Counted from the first letter of the stretch, positions 34,635-43,986 are shown. The stretch: 64,000 nt of DNA from Streptomyces sp. 11x1 (GCF_032598905.1 NZ_CP122458.1:9821001-9885000), one strand, 5' to 3'. A program made the numbers and translations. Notes: generated from the letters alone by a model not told the origin.

Positions 34635-35852
34635 TCAGGACGTCGTCGCCCGGAAGCGGGCGCCCGCTTCCGTCTCCAGCCATGCCAGGGCGAGGACCAG
34701 CCGGGCGGCCTCGTTCGGTCGGGACAGCTTCAGCCCGGTCGCCTCTTCCGCGGCCTGCAGGCGATTGCCCACCGTGTTCCGGTGACGGTAGGTGCGTGCG
34801 GCCACCTCGGCGACAGAGCCCAGGTCGAGGTACCAGCGCAGGGTCTCGACGATGCTGTCGCGGTCGCGCAGCCTGAGCAGTGGGCGCAGCACGTCGGCGG
34901 CCATCGCACTGGTGAGCTCCTCCTGCGCCGACATGATCGCCCCGATCCAGTGGCCCTCCACGTGTCGCACTCCGGGCTGCGCGGAGCTGCGGATCGCGGC
35001 ACGTGCGAACCGGATGCCCCGCGCCGTCAGCGCCAGCCCGGGGACTTCCGCGACGCCGCAGCGCCACGGGGCGAACGGCCGGAGCATGGCAAGCATGGCC
35101 TCTTCATCGCACCGTCCGTGACCGATGATGCCGAGGAGCTCGTCGCCCATCCATCCGAAGTGACGTACCAGGCCGCCCCGACGCAGCGCATCGTCGACCT
35201 GGGACACAGCCGGGTCCCCGGTAGGAACGGATTCGACCACGACCACGGTCAGGGCGACGTTCTCGGAGAAGCCCAGCAACGTGGAGGCCTCGGCGACGGT
35301 GGAGGGATCCTGCTCCCCTTCCAGGACCAGGCGGCTGAAGGCGCGGTTGCGCACCTCCGTACGACGGCTCGCCAGGTCGCGCTCGGTGCGGCGGTAGGCG
35401 TCGACGACCTCGACGCTGTTGGCGTCCGTCGCCTCCCAGACGCGGATCAGCCCGTCGAGGAAGTCGGGATCGGCGCTGATGCCACGTGCTCGCCCCTCTG
35501 CGAGCACGGCCTCCCACAGGGTCCTGAGGTCCAGCTGGAAGGAGTGCATCAGAGCGGTCAGGGGAAAAGCCTGCTCCGCTCGCTCGCGTCCCACGTCCTC
35601 GGTGGCGCGCGAGACTGTCCGGGGCACGGGACCGCCGGCCAGCCGGGTCAGCGCGAGTTCGAGGGTTCGTCGCATCCCCTCCCTTTTCTGGACCGGGTCC
35701 CAGTCCGCCGACGCGTAGGCAGGCTCCTCGGCTTCCAGCTGTTCGAGAGCGCGAGAGGTCAGTTCGTCGAGCCGTTCCTCGAGGAGCCGGCGCGCGATCG
35801 CCTGCACGGCGTCGTGGCGGGCCCGGCCCTGACGGCGTCCCGGCCCGCTCAC
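34635..35852 (-). CDS. CdaR/PucR-type transcriptional regulator between inverted repeats
   Basis: 405 residues. GTG 35852 is the only reasonable start, with GGAGAGGCGG some bases upstream. The C-terminus holds the PucR helix-turn-helix (LRWYLDLGSVAEVAARTYRH followed by RNTVGNRLQAAEEATGLKL). The middle has a GGDEF-like CdaR fold region (ALTVVVVESVPTG, HFGWMGDELLGIIG), and the N-terminus resembles the RsbRD-like segment common in actinobacterial members. It lies between two inverted promoter-like repeats carrying identical dyads, so it probably controls both outward-facing units: HAD copy 2 on one side and the kinase-lyase fusion on the other. Confidence 0.87.
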   Translation of the reverse strand: MSGPGRRQGRARHDAVQAIARRLLEERLDELTSRALEQLEAEEPAYASADWDPVQKREGMRRTLELALTRLAGGPVPRTVSRATEDVGRERAEQAFPLTALMHSFQLDLRTLWEAVLAEGRARGISADPDFLDGLIRVWEATDANSVEVVDAYRRTERDLASRRTEVRNRAFSRLVLEGEQDPSTVAEASTLLGFSENVALTVVVVESVPTGDPAVSQVDDALRRGGLVRHFGWMGDELLGIIGHGRCDEEAMLAMLRPFAPWRCGVAEVPGLALTARGIRFARAAIRSSAQPGVRHVEGHWIGAIMSAQEELTSAMAADVLRPLLRLRDRDSIVETLRWYLDLGSVAEVAARTYRHRNTVGNRLQAAEEATGLKLSRPNEAARLVLALAWLETEAGARFRATTS

Positions 35853-35947
35853 GAGGACCGCCTCTCCCGACGACAGCCGTCACCGGACGGATCCGGGGCC
35901 GTTTCCGGGTGATGCCGCTGCAATGCCGGTGGGGCTCCCTGGCAGTA

Positions 35948-36039
35948 ATTGTGCACAGGCACAAAATACGGGATCGATATCGCGGCCTCGCGTCCCTTGT
36001 TGCCGGATTCTCCGCGGTGTTTCATCTGACGCATCACCT
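35948..36039. repeat. Right copy of the 91-92 bp inverted repeat
   Basis: Reverse-complement match to 34391-34481. It lies 95 bases upstream of the regulator start and 424 bases upstream of the kinase-lyase start, so it can serve both. The similarity ends with ATTGTGCACA on the inner side and AGG.GATGCGTCAG on the outer side. Confidence 0.88.
35949..35964. promoter_or_regulatory. Dyad operator TTGTGC-N4-GCACAA, right copy
   Basis: TTGTGC-ACAG-GCACAA, followed by AAAATA. The arms are identical to the left copy; only the spacer differs. It lies in the promoter region of the CdaR-like regulator. Confidence 0.6.
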
Positions 36040-36463
36040 GAAGAGAGCTCGTGACATGGGCGCCGCGTTCCCCGGGTCAGTGTCGGCGGTTCGCCAGGCG
36101 GAGCGGGATCGAGATCACCCAGGACTTCCCCCAGAGACTACGCCGAGCTCAAGGCGAGGGCCGATGACCATGAGGAGACCGATGGAACCCGCCGAGGCCC
36201 TCCGCCTTTGACGGACGGCCCACCTCGGACCTGATCGCCGACCGGGTGCTGGAGCGCGTCCTGGCCCGGCCCCCGCGGTCGTCGGAGTGGGGCATCGAGG
36301 GGAAGGACCGAACGGGGGAGTTCGCTCTGGACCTGTCGGTCGCCGACTTGGCCAAAGTCTGCGCAGCCCGTGCAGCGATCGAGACACAGCCGCGGCAGCC
36401 CTGCCTGTCACCCCCGGGAACCGCAATCGATCGCGACCTGACGACGAGAGAGAGAACGCACCG
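36040..36463. other. Long leader before the kinase-lyase gene
   Basis: 424 bases without a convincing gene. Short open frames here lack ribosome sites and family features. GAGAGAGAG (36447-36456) is the only candidate ribosome site, just in front of ATG 36464. No further dyad was noticed. Confidence 0.5.
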
Positions 36464-39400
36464 ATGACCTCAGCGTCCACCACCGGCCAGGACGGAACGA
36501 CCGTCCCCGGTCACACCGGCCAACTGCCGGGCTCGCTCCTCGATCACGTGCTGCGGCAGTCCTTCGGACTCGAGGGATATGTCCAGCACCCACTGGGAGG
36601 GGAGATCGACCAGAACGTCCGGATCACCGGCGACGACGGCATGCGCTACTTCGTACGGGTCACCCGCGCGGAGCCGGACTCGGCCGACGTCCTCTGGCAG
36701 AACTCGCTTCTCCAGCATCTGGCCGCCACCGTTCCCGACCTCCCGGTGCCACGGCTGGTCCCGACACGCGAGGGGAAGTTCCTTGCCGCCGTCGTCCACG
36801 ACGGCCGAACGCACGTGGTCCGCGTGATGAGCTGGCTCGAGGGCCGGGTCCTGGCGGAACTCGACGACCACCCCGCGGCACTTCTGCGTCAGCTGGGAGA
36901 AGCCGCCGGGCGGCTGAGCCTCGGACTCTCCAGCATGGAGCCACCGGTGGGCCTGGAACCGCACGACTGGGACATGCGCCGGGCCGCCGAGATCGTCGAG
37001 GCGTCGCTGCACGCCGTACAGGATGCGGACCGGCGGGAGTCGGTGCGCACGATCATGGGCTGGTACGACGATCTCCTGCCGGCCTGGGACCGACTGCCGC
37101 GGAGCGTCGTACACCAGGATCTCAATGACGCCAATGTCCTGGCCGACGTCGACGCGCACGGGGTGCTGCGGATCTCGGGCATCGTCGACCTGGGCGACTC
37201 GCTCTACAGTGTGCGCGCGGCGGAGGTGGCGATCGCGGCGGGCTACGCCATGGTCCGCAAGGCCGACCCGCTCGCTGCGGCGGCCGAAGTCGTGGCCGGT
37301 TTCCACTCGGTGCTCCCCCTCACGGCTGAGGAACTGGCGGCTGTCTATCCGTTGGCGGCCGCCCGGCTGTGCATGAACGCCGTGACGTGGACGCGCCGGG
37401 TCGCCGAGAGCGACACGCCGTACGGGCGGACCCGCATGCAACACACCTGGCCCACGATCAGGCAGGTCGCCGAGGTCTGCCCCGATGTCGCCGAGGCGAC
37501 GTTCCGGGTCGCGTGCGGGCTCCCCCCGACGCGGGAGCAGCGGGGTCTGGAAGAGGCTCTGGCAGAGGCGGCCCGAGACTGTGCCCCGTACGCACCGGCC
37601 CCGCAGCCGCTCGACCTGCGACCCGCAAGTGATCTCTTCGACGAAGTCGACTGGCACGACGCCAGGGCGGTGCGGGCGAACATCGACGATGTCCTCGACG
37701 GACGACGGCTGCGGGGCTATGTGCCCCACCTCGGCGCATCGTTGCTCCTGGGGGACCGGCGCCGCCCGGGGGCCGACGAGCCCGCGACGGTTCAGCTCGG
37801 CGGTTCGCTGATCGTGGCAGACACCGAGGAGGTTGCCAGCCCGCTGTCCGGAGTCGTCGAAGCCCGCGGTGGCGCCGGGATGCCGTTGGTGCTGCGACAT
37901 GCCGTCGAGGGGCTGGAGTTCTGGACGTGCTGGTGGGGACTCGACGACACGCCGCCCGTCGCGGCGACGGTCCCGGCCGGGGCGCTGTTGGGACGCGCCG
38001 CCGCGAGCGAGGAGAAGGACCCGCTCGGGCCCTGCGTCCAGGTGCAGGTCCACCGCACCGCGCGGATGGCCACGTGGCCGCCGCCTCGTGTCGTGCCGCC
38101 TTCCGCACGGCAGGTGTGGAGCCACCTGTCACCCGACCCCGCCCGGCTCCTCGGATTCACCGAATCCCCCGCCGAGGTCCCCACCATTGACGACGTCGTC
38201 TCAGTGCGCCGTCGCCACATCGCTCGCTCCCAGCGCAACTACTACCGCACCCCGATGAACCTCGTGCGTGGGCGGGACGTGTGGTTCCACGACGAGGACG
38301 GCCTGGCCTATCTGGACTCGCTGAACAACGTCACCCACGTCGGCCATGCCGAGCCGCGGGTGACGGCCGCCGCCACCCGACAGCTGCGCAAGCTCAACAC
38401 CAACAGCCGTTTCGTCTACCCGCAGATCGCCAGTTACGTACAGAAGCTGGTGGCCACCCTGCCCGACCCGCTCGAGGTCGTCTTCCTTGTGTGCACCGGC
38501 AGCGAGGCGAACGACCTGGCGCTGCGGATCGCCCGCCAGGTGACAGGGCGCCGGCACATCGTCAACATCGACGGCGCGTACCACGGAAACACCGGCGTGG
38601 TGACCGGGATCAGCCCGAACCGTTACAAGGGCCCCGGCGGTGCCGGTGCGCCCGCGACCACCCACGAGGTCGTCATTCCGGACCGCTACCGCAGCACCTA
38701 CGGGTACGACGACGCGGACGCCGGAGCCAAGTATGCGCGCGACGCCGCCGCTGTCATCGAGCGGATCACGGCCGACGGCCGACCCCCGGCCGCCTTCATC
38801 GCCGAGTCCCTGATGGGATCGGGTGGGAACATCGTGTTCCCCGACGGCTACCTCGACGGCGTGTTCACCGCTGCCAGGCGGGCTGGCGCCCTGTGCATCT
38901 CCGACGAGGTCCAGGTCGGCGTCGGACGACTCGGGCCCTGGTGGGGGTTCGAGCTCCAGGGGGTGGTCCCGGACATCGTCACGATGGGCAAGCCGCTCGG
39001 GAACGGGCATCCCCTCGCGGCGGTGGTCACGACCCGGGAGATCGCCGACGCGTTCGACACGGGCATGAAGTACTTCAACACCTTCGGCGGCAACCCGGTC
39101 TCCTGCGCGATCGGCGAGGCCGTGCTCGACATCGTCGAGCAGGACGGGCTGAGGGAGAACGCCATGAGCGTGGGCGGGTACTTCGCCCAGTCGCTGCGCG
39201 AGCTCCAGCAGCGCCAACCGCTCATCGGTGACGTACGGGCGGAAGGGCTCTACCTCGGCGTCGAACTGGTCCGCAACCGCACCACCAAGATGCCGGCCAC
39301 CGAGCAGGCCTTCATGGTCACCGAGCTCATGAAGGAGCGAGGCGTCATCGTCTTCCCCAATGGCGTGCACGACAACGTACTGAAGATCAAACCGCCCATG

Positions 39401-39490
39401 ACGTTCCGTCGCGAGCACGTGGATCTCTACGTCGACGTGCTGGACGAGGTCCTGTCCCTGCCCGAGCTGCGCTCGGCCGTTCAGTCCTGA
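36464..39490 (+). CDS. Trimodular fusion: APH-type kinase + M23-like domain + class III PLP phospholyase/aminotransferase
   Basis: 1008 residues from ATG 36464. Residues about 25-330 form an aminoglycoside/choline-kinase-like fold with catalytic loop VVHQDLNDANVL (H217, D219) and metal aspartate in IVDLGDSLY. Residues about 400-560 form a beta-rich segment resembling the peptidase M23-like/biotinyl-type domain of this fusion family, without recognisable zinc ligands. Residues about 585-1000 are a class III PLP enzyme with VCTGSEANDLALRIAR, DEVQVGVGRLGPWWGF and the PLP lysine in TMGKPLGNGHP (K843). The PLP domain is closest to the AGXT2L group, whose human members are phospholyases for phosphoethanolamine and 5-phosphohydroxylysine. 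The chain may phosphorylate a hydroxy-amine and then eliminate phosphate. The substrate is unknown. Confidence 0.85.
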   Translation: MTSASTTGQDGTTVPGHTGQLPGSLLDHVLRQSFGLEGYVQHPLGGEIDQNVRITGDDGMRYFVRVTRAEPDSADVLWQNSLLQHLAATVPDLPVPRLVPTREGKFLAAVVHDGRTHVVRVMSWLEGRVLAELDDHPAALLRQLGEAAGRLSLGLSSMEPPVGLEPHDWDMRRAAEIVEASLHAVQDADRRESVRTIMGWYDDLLPAWDRLPRSVVHQDLNDANVLADVDAHGVLRISGIVDLGDSLYSVRAAEVAIAAGYAMVRKADPLAAAAEVVAGFHSVLPLTAEELAAVYPLAAARLCMNAVTWTRRVAESDTPYGRTRMQHTWPTIRQVAEVCPDVAEATFRVACGLPPTREQRGLEEALAEAARDCAPYAPAPQPLDLRPASDLFDEVDWHDARAVRANIDDVLDGRRLRGYVPHLGASLLLGDRRRPGADEPATVQLGGSLIVADTEEVASPLSGVVEARGGAGMPLVLRHAVEGLEFWTCWWGLDDTPPVAATVPAGALLGRAAASEEKDPLGPCVQVQVHRTARMATWPPPRVVPPSARQVWSHLSPDPARLLGFTESPAEVPTIDDVVSVRRRHIARSQRNYYRTPMNLVRGRDVWFHDEDGLAYLDSLNNVTHVGHAEPRVTAAATRQLRKLNTNSRFVYPQIASYVQKLVATLPDPLEVVFLVCTGSEANDLALRIARQVTGRRHIVNIDGAYHGNTGVVTGISPNRYKGPGGAGAPATTHEVVIPDRYRSTYGYDDADAGAKYARDAAAVIERITADGRPPAAFIAESLMGSGGNIVFPDGYLDGVFTAARRAGALCISDEVQVGVGRLGPWWGFELQGVVPDIVTMGKPLGNGHPLAAVVTTREIADAFDTGMKYFNTFGGNPVSCAIGEAVLDIVEQDGLRENAMSVGGYFAQSLRELQQRQPLIGDVRAEGLYLGVELVRNRTTKMPATEQAFMVTELMKERGVIVFPNGVHDNVLKIKPPMTFRREHVDLYVDVLDEVLSLPELRSAVQS

Positions 39491-39906
39491 GACGGGCAAC
39501 CGTCTACTGAGGCAGTGCACGAGAGTGGCCCACGAGCCAAAGGGCCCGCGTCTCGTCGCCAACGGTCACGCTCCGTTACTGCGTCCGCTTCAGCCCGGAA
39601 GCCGGAAGGAAGGGGCGCACCGTCATCGTCGGACTGCTGGGGAGCCCGACCGCTGGTCGAAACTCCCCAGGTTCTCCCCGGGCCTGATCGCGGTCGTTCT
39701 TTGCGGCGTTGCGCCGGGCGCGCGGGCTCCGTTGGCAGGACCTACCCGCAGCTCCGGTGGATCGTGGTCGTCGGCCGTGTGACGGCTGCCTCGCCCGTGG
39801 AGGGTGAGGTGCCGACACGGATTCTGAGCTGCGATGGAGACGGTGGAACGGCCGTCGTCCGGGTGGCGGCGGTGGCGTTCCCTGTCTGATCGGCGAGGAG
39901 GACACC
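39491..39906. other. Intergenic region before the MFS exporter gene
   Basis: 416 bases with no gene recognised. CTGGGGAG (39637-39644) pairs perfectly with 39663-39670 around an 18-base loop and may be a weak terminator for the kinase-lyase gene. GAGGAGG just before 39907 is the ribosome site of the next gene. No repressor gene of the TetR/MarR type accompanies the exporter. Confidence 0.5.
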
Positions 39907-41616
39907 GTGAAGCAGTGGCGGGCTCTGATCGTCCTCGGGACGGCGCAGTTCCTGATGGTGCTGGACACGTCCGTCATGAACGTCTCGATCAGTCAACTGG
40001 TCGAGGACTTCGACACCGAGGTCACCGCCATCCAAGCCGTCATCACGCTGTACGCCCTGGTCATGGCTGCCTTCATGATCATCGGAGGGAGACTGGGCGA
40101 CATCTTCGGCCGCCGTCGGCTCTTCTTCCTCGGGCTCGTGGTCTACGGCACCGGCTCGGCCCTGACCGCCGTCGCGCCCACCCTGTGGGTCCTCGCCCTC
40201 GGCTGGTCGGTCATCGAGGGCCTCGGCGCCGCGATGGTGCTGCCGGCCATGGCCGCCCTCGTCGCCGAGTCCTACCGGGGCCGGGACCGTGCCGTCGCCT
40301 ACGGCGTCATCGGCGGGCTGGCCGGGGCCGGTATCGCCGTCGGCCCGCTGCTCGGCGGCTGGGTGACGACGTACCTCACCTGGAGACTGGTCTTCGCCGG
40401 CGAGGTCGTGGTCGTCCTGGCCGTCCTGTGCTTCCGCCGGGCGATCACCGAAGCACCCCGGACCGGGCTCCGGCCCTCGATGGACGGGGTCGGCGCCGCG
40501 CTGTCGGCGGCGGGCCTCGGTCTCGGCGTGCTCGGTGTGCTGCAGAGCAGCACCTGGGGCTGGGTGCAGCCCCGCAACCCGCCGTTCACCGTCATGGGCT
40601 TCGCCCCGACCCTCTTCGTCGTCGGTGCGGGGGTGCTGGTCCTGGCCGCCTTCGCGCGCTGGGAGCGCCGACGCACGGCCCGTGGCAGCGAACCCCTGGT
40701 CCACCTGCCCCTCCTGCACCGGCCCCCGCTGCGCTCGGGTCTGCTGGCCCTGCTCAGCCAGAACCTGATCCTGCTCGGGCTGTTCTTCACCATCCCGCTC
40801 TACCTCCAGGTCGTGCAGGGCTTCGACGCCTTCCAGACCGGACTCCGGCTGCTCCCCGTGTCCGTCGCCATGCTCGCCGCCTCCCTGGTGGCCTCCCGGC
40901 TGGGCCGGCGGGCCGGACCGCGCCGGGTGGTACGGCTGGCGCTGGCGACCCTGGTCGGGGCCATCGTGTGGCTGCTGTCCACCATCGACCCCGTCATCGA
41001 CGACACCCAGTTCGCGCTCGCCATGGCACTGCTCGGCATCGGCATGGGGCTGCTCGCCTCACAGCTGGGCAACGTGGTGCAGTCCAGCGCGGGCGAGGAG
41101 GAACGCAGCGAGGTCGGCGGTCTGCAGTTCACGGCCCAGAACCTGGGCTCCGCCCTCGGCACCGCGCTCATCGGATCGCTGCTCATCGGCGCCCTGGCCC
41201 ATGCCGTCACCTCACAGGTCGAGGATGACCCGGCGCTGTCGCAGGAGGCCAGGCAGCAGACGGGTGTCGCGCTCGAGGCCGGGATCAGCTTCGTCCCCAC
41301 CGACCAGGTGCGTACGGCGGCCGAGCGCGCCGGGCTGCCGCCGGCCGAGGTCGACGCCCTGGCCGACTCCTATGCCTCGGCCCAGCTGGACGGCCTGAAG
41401 GCGGCGATCCTCGCCACCGGAGGCATCACCCTCGCCGCGTTCCTGGTCACCCCAGGACTGCCGGGCGGACGGTCGGACCGTCCGGCAGCACCTGGAACCG
41501 GCCGTCCGGTACCTCCGGGAACGGACCGGGAGACGCCACCGGTGCCGGACCGGTCCCAGCCGCGTGGCACCGGCACCCGGGGCGACCCGGCCGCCCCGCG
41601 CCGCTCGGAACACTGA
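39907..41616 (+). CDS. MFS drug/metabolite exporter, DHA2 (14-TM) family
   Basis: 569 residues. GTG 39907 follows GAGGAGG at a good distance. The N-terminus is typical for DHA2 antiporters: LGTAQFLMVLDTSVMNVSIS in the first helix, then GGRLGDIFGRRR in the loop between helices 2 and 3, and a motif-C-like GGLAGAGIAVGPLLGGW. About 14 membrane segments are present, and the last 45 residues are a proline-rich cytoplasmic tail. Proton-driven export of a small molecule is expected; the substrate is unknown. A membrane protein gene follows 30 bases later. Confidence 0.87.
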   Translation: MKQWRALIVLGTAQFLMVLDTSVMNVSISQLVEDFDTEVTAIQAVITLYALVMAAFMIIGGRLGDIFGRRRLFFLGLVVYGTGSALTAVAPTLWVLALGWSVIEGLGAAMVLPAMAALVAESYRGRDRAVAYGVIGGLAGAGIAVGPLLGGWVTTYLTWRLVFAGEVVVVLAVLCFRRAITEAPRTGLRPSMDGVGAALSAAGLGLGVLGVLQSSTWGWVQPRNPPFTVMGFAPTLFVVGAGVLVLAAFARWERRRTARGSEPLVHLPLLHRPPLRSGLLALLSQNLILLGLFFTIPLYLQVVQGFDAFQTGLRLLPVSVAMLAASLVASRLGRRAGPRRVVRLALATLVGAIVWLLSTIDPVIDDTQFALAMALLGIGMGLLASQLGNVVQSSAGEEERSEVGGLQFTAQNLGSALGTALIGSLLIGALAHAVTSQVEDDPALSQEARQQTGVALEAGISFVPTDQVRTAAERAGLPPAEVDALADSYASAQLDGLKAAILATGGITLAAFLVTPGLPGGRSDRPAAPGTGRPVPPGTDRETPPVPDRSQPRGTGTRGDPAAPRRSEH

Positions 41617-41646
41617 CTCGGCCGACGTCGAGAGGAGGTGGGGACG

Positions 41647-42168
41647 ATGTCCGCGACAGGGCGAGCCGCGTCCCGGGACGAGCGCCACGCGGAGCGACGG
41701 GCCCGGGCCGACTACACCGGCGGCGTCTACGGATCGATGCTCGCCTCCTCCGTGATCATCGGCGCCGGGACCCTGGGGGAGTACCCCCGCCTCGAAATCG
41801 TCCTTCTGCTGCTGCTCACCGGCCTGGCGTTCTGGATCGCGCATGTGCACGCCCAACTGTTCGGAGCGCGGCTCGCGCAACGGCATCCGGACCGCCGGGT
41901 CGTGCTGGAGGTGTGCCGCGACGAGTGGCCGATCGTCAAGGCAGCGGTCCCGCCGGCCGCCGCCGTCGCGGTCAGTCCGCTCCTCGGCCTCGATGTGCCG
42001 GGCGCCCTCTGGCTGGCGCTCGCGGTGGCCGTGGCCGGACAGGTGGGCTGGTCGGTGGCGGCGGCCCGCCGCGTCCGCGCCCCGTGGGGCCTGGTCGCCG
42101 TCACGGCGTCGGTGAACCTGCTGCTCGGCCTCCTGATCATCGCGTTCAAGCTCTACCTGACCCACTGA
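41647..42168 (+). CDS. Conserved hypothetical membrane protein
   Basis: 173 residues. ATG 41647 is chosen over GTG 41638 because GAGGAGG ends at 41637, directly touching the GTG. After a charged N-terminus (RAASRDERHAERRARAD), four hydrophobic segments are visible: around YGSMLASSVIIG, LEIVLLLLLTGLAFWIAHVH, ALWLALAVAVAGQVG and LVAVTASVNLLLGLLIIAF. No family with known function was recognised. It is the first of a run of small membrane or stress-type genes. Confidence 0.75.
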   Translation: MSATGRAASRDERHAERRARADYTGGVYGSMLASSVIIGAGTLGEYPRLEIVLLLLLTGLAFWIAHVHAQLFGARLAQRHPDRRVVLEVCRDEWPIVKAAVPPAAAVAVSPLLGLDVPGALWLALAVAVAGQVGWSVAAARRVRAPWGLVAVTASVNLLLGLLIIAFKLYLTH

Positions 42169-42262
42169 CTCCCCGACCCATTGACTCACCTCCCCGGGGT
42201 GAGGCCGGGCCGGTGCCGCAGGACCGACGATCGAAGAGACGACGAATGGGGGTACACCGCTC

Positions 42263-42460
42263 ATGCGCTACGAGATCCGCGTCGACGGAAAGCTGTCGAA
42301 GGCGCTGACCGGTGCCTTCCCCGAACTGGACCATGTGGTGATGTCCGGCCACACCGTCCTGTTCGGGCACGTCGTGGACGAGGCGCATCTGTACGGGCTG
42401 CTGGCCCGTTGCCAGTCCCTGGGGCTGCGCGTCCTGGAGATGCGTCAGCTGCCGGAGTGA
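42263..42460 (+). CDS. Small conserved hypothetical protein (65 residues)
   Basis: ATG 42263 follows GGGGG at about 11 bases. The protein begins MRYEIRVDGKLSKALTGAFP and contains a hydrophobic stretch (VVMSGHTVLFGHVVDEAHLY) with no signal peptide. It could be a small ferredoxin-like alpha/beta domain, judged only by its alternating pattern. It is convergent with the DUF2252 gene, 22 bases apart. Function not recognised. Confidence 0.65.
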   Translation: MRYEIRVDGKLSKALTGAFPELDHVVMSGHTVLFGHVVDEAHLYGLLARCQSLGLRVLEMRQLPE

Positions 42461-42482
42461 ACCCCGGAGGGCCGCTGGTACG

Positions 42483-43898
42483 TCAGAGGCTTTCCGCGCG
42501 GACCCGGCCCGTGTGCGCGGCCACGCCCAGCGCCTCGAAGTCCCGGTCGTTGCGGTCGGCGTAGGACTGCGCGAACTCGGCGAGCGCCCGGTCGAAGCGG
42601 TCGCTGCCGCCCAGGTAGGCGGCGATGGCGACGGGGTCGCCGGAGCGGGCATGGGCCCGCGCCAGGCTGGCGCCGCACACCCGGGCGAAGAGCCGCAGCA
42701 GTCCCGGGTCCCATGTCTCCGGGCGCGCGATGCCCTTCCAGTCACGCAACTGCCGTACGTAGAAGTCCCGTTCGCGTCCGTCGAGGCCGAGGACATGGGT
42801 CCAGCCGAGGAAGATGTCGCTGGTCGTCTGCATCAGCCGCTGCCCCGACACCACCCGGCGGCCCTGGTTGTCGAAGTTGTCGCCGCCGAGCTGGGCGGAG
42901 AGCACGGACTCCTGTGCCTCCTTGGCCTGGAGCAGCAGCGGGTCGGTGTCGTCGCGGCCGAGCAGCAGCACGATCCAGCAACGCGTGCCGACGCTGCCGA
43001 CACCCACCACCTTCCGGGCCATGTCGACCAGGTGGTAGCGGCGCAGCAGATGCCGGCGCTCGGACGACAGGGTCCGTGCGTACAGGTCCAGCACCTTCCC
43101 CAGCTCCTTCTCCTGGCCCTCCACGGCGGAGTCCGCGAGCAGGTCCCGGAGCGGGGTGATCAGCGGGGGGTCGGGGGCGATCAGCCGGCCCTCGGCGGTG
43201 ACCCGGGTCAGCTTCTCGAAGGCCTGGAGGTGGGTGCGCGTACGGGCCTTCGCGGTCGCCTCGGCCGTACGGCGTCGGCTCTTCTCGTCCATAGACGAGG
43301 CCAGCAGTTCCCGCAGCCGGTCGGCGTCGTCCTGGGCGTACCAGATGTCCAGGGTGGGCATGCCGGCGAACTCGCGCATGCGGCGCCGGTACGTCTTCAC
43401 GCACGTCCGTACCGCCTGGTCCTGATCCTCGGTGGAGAAGCCGTTGGCCCGGCCCGCGATCACGAAGCTGGCAGCCAGCCGTTTCACGTCCCATTCGAAC
43501 GGGCCGGGCAGGGTCTCGTCGAAGTCGTTGATGTCGAAGACGAGGTGGCGTTCGGGCGAGGCCAGCAACCGGAAGTTGAGCAGATGGGCGTCACCGCAGA
43601 GCTGCACGGTCAGGCCGGTGTTGGGGAGGGGGCCGAGGTCCGATGCCATGACGGCCGCCGCGCCCCGGTAGAAGCGGAACGGGGATTCGAGCATGCGGCC
43701 GTAGCGGATGGGCACCAACTCCGGTACCCGGGTGGCCGACTGACGCTCGATCACCTCGATGGGGTCGGTCCGGTCGGCGTCCGCGTCCGACTCGAACCAG
43801 CCGTGGCAGGACCGGGAGGCGCGTTTGCGTGCCTCCCGGCCGTGCGCGGCCCTCTCGGCCACGGTCAGTGACGTCCTGGATGCGCTCGCGCTGGTCAT
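42483..43898 (-). CDS. DUF2252 family protein
   Basis: 471 residues. ATG 43898 has AGGAGG in front. DUF2252 features: RYGRMLESPFRFYRGAAAVM, then TVQLCGDAHLLNFRLLASPE followed by FDINDFDETLPGPFEWDVKR. These read like a kinase-type catalytic aspartate (GDAH..N) and metal aspartate (FDINDFDE), so a phosphotransferase-like fold is plausible, but no activity is established for the family. It is divergent from the HdeD-like gene at 44106, with a 9-bp dyad between them. Confidence 0.87.
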   Translation of the reverse strand: MTSASASRTSLTVAERAAHGREARKRASRSCHGWFESDADADRTDPIEVIERQSATRVPELVPIRYGRMLESPFRFYRGAAAVMASDLGPLPNTGLTVQLCGDAHLLNFRLLASPERHLVFDINDFDETLPGPFEWDVKRLAASFVIAGRANGFSTEDQDQAVRTCVKTYRRRMREFAGMPTLDIWYAQDDADRLRELLASSMDEKSRRRTAEATAKARTRTHLQAFEKLTRVTAEGRLIAPDPPLITPLRDLLADSAVEGQEKELGKVLDLYARTLSSERRHLLRRYHLVDMARKVVGVGSVGTRCWIVLLLGRDDTDPLLLQAKEAQESVLSAQLGGDNFDNQGRRVVSGQRLMQTTSDIFLGWTHVLGLDGRERDFYVRQLRDWKGIARPETWDPGLLRLFARVCGASLARAHARSGDPVAIAAYLGGSDRFDRALAEFAQSYADRNDRDFEALGVAAHTGRVRAESL

Positions 43899-43963
43899 GA
43901 CACACACCTCCTGAACCGCCGGCCCGGCGTTCCGTCCACCCTCCTCGGCCGTGCGGTGCCCGG

Positions 43964-43986
43964 GGATCACCCGCGGGGGGTGATCC
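43964..43986. promoter_or_regulatory. 9-bp dyad between divergent DUF2252 and HdeD-like genes
   Basis: GGATCACCC (43964-43972) and GGGTGATCC (43978-43986) form a perfect inverted repeat with a 5-base spacer. Its position in the middle of a divergent promoter region suits an operator; a transcript hairpin is the alternative. Confidence 0.5.

Noticed and set aside
35909..36211. 100-codon plus-strand frame overlapping the right inverted repeat
   Set aside because: No ribosome site, no recognisable domain, and it overlaps promoter-like repeat sequence.
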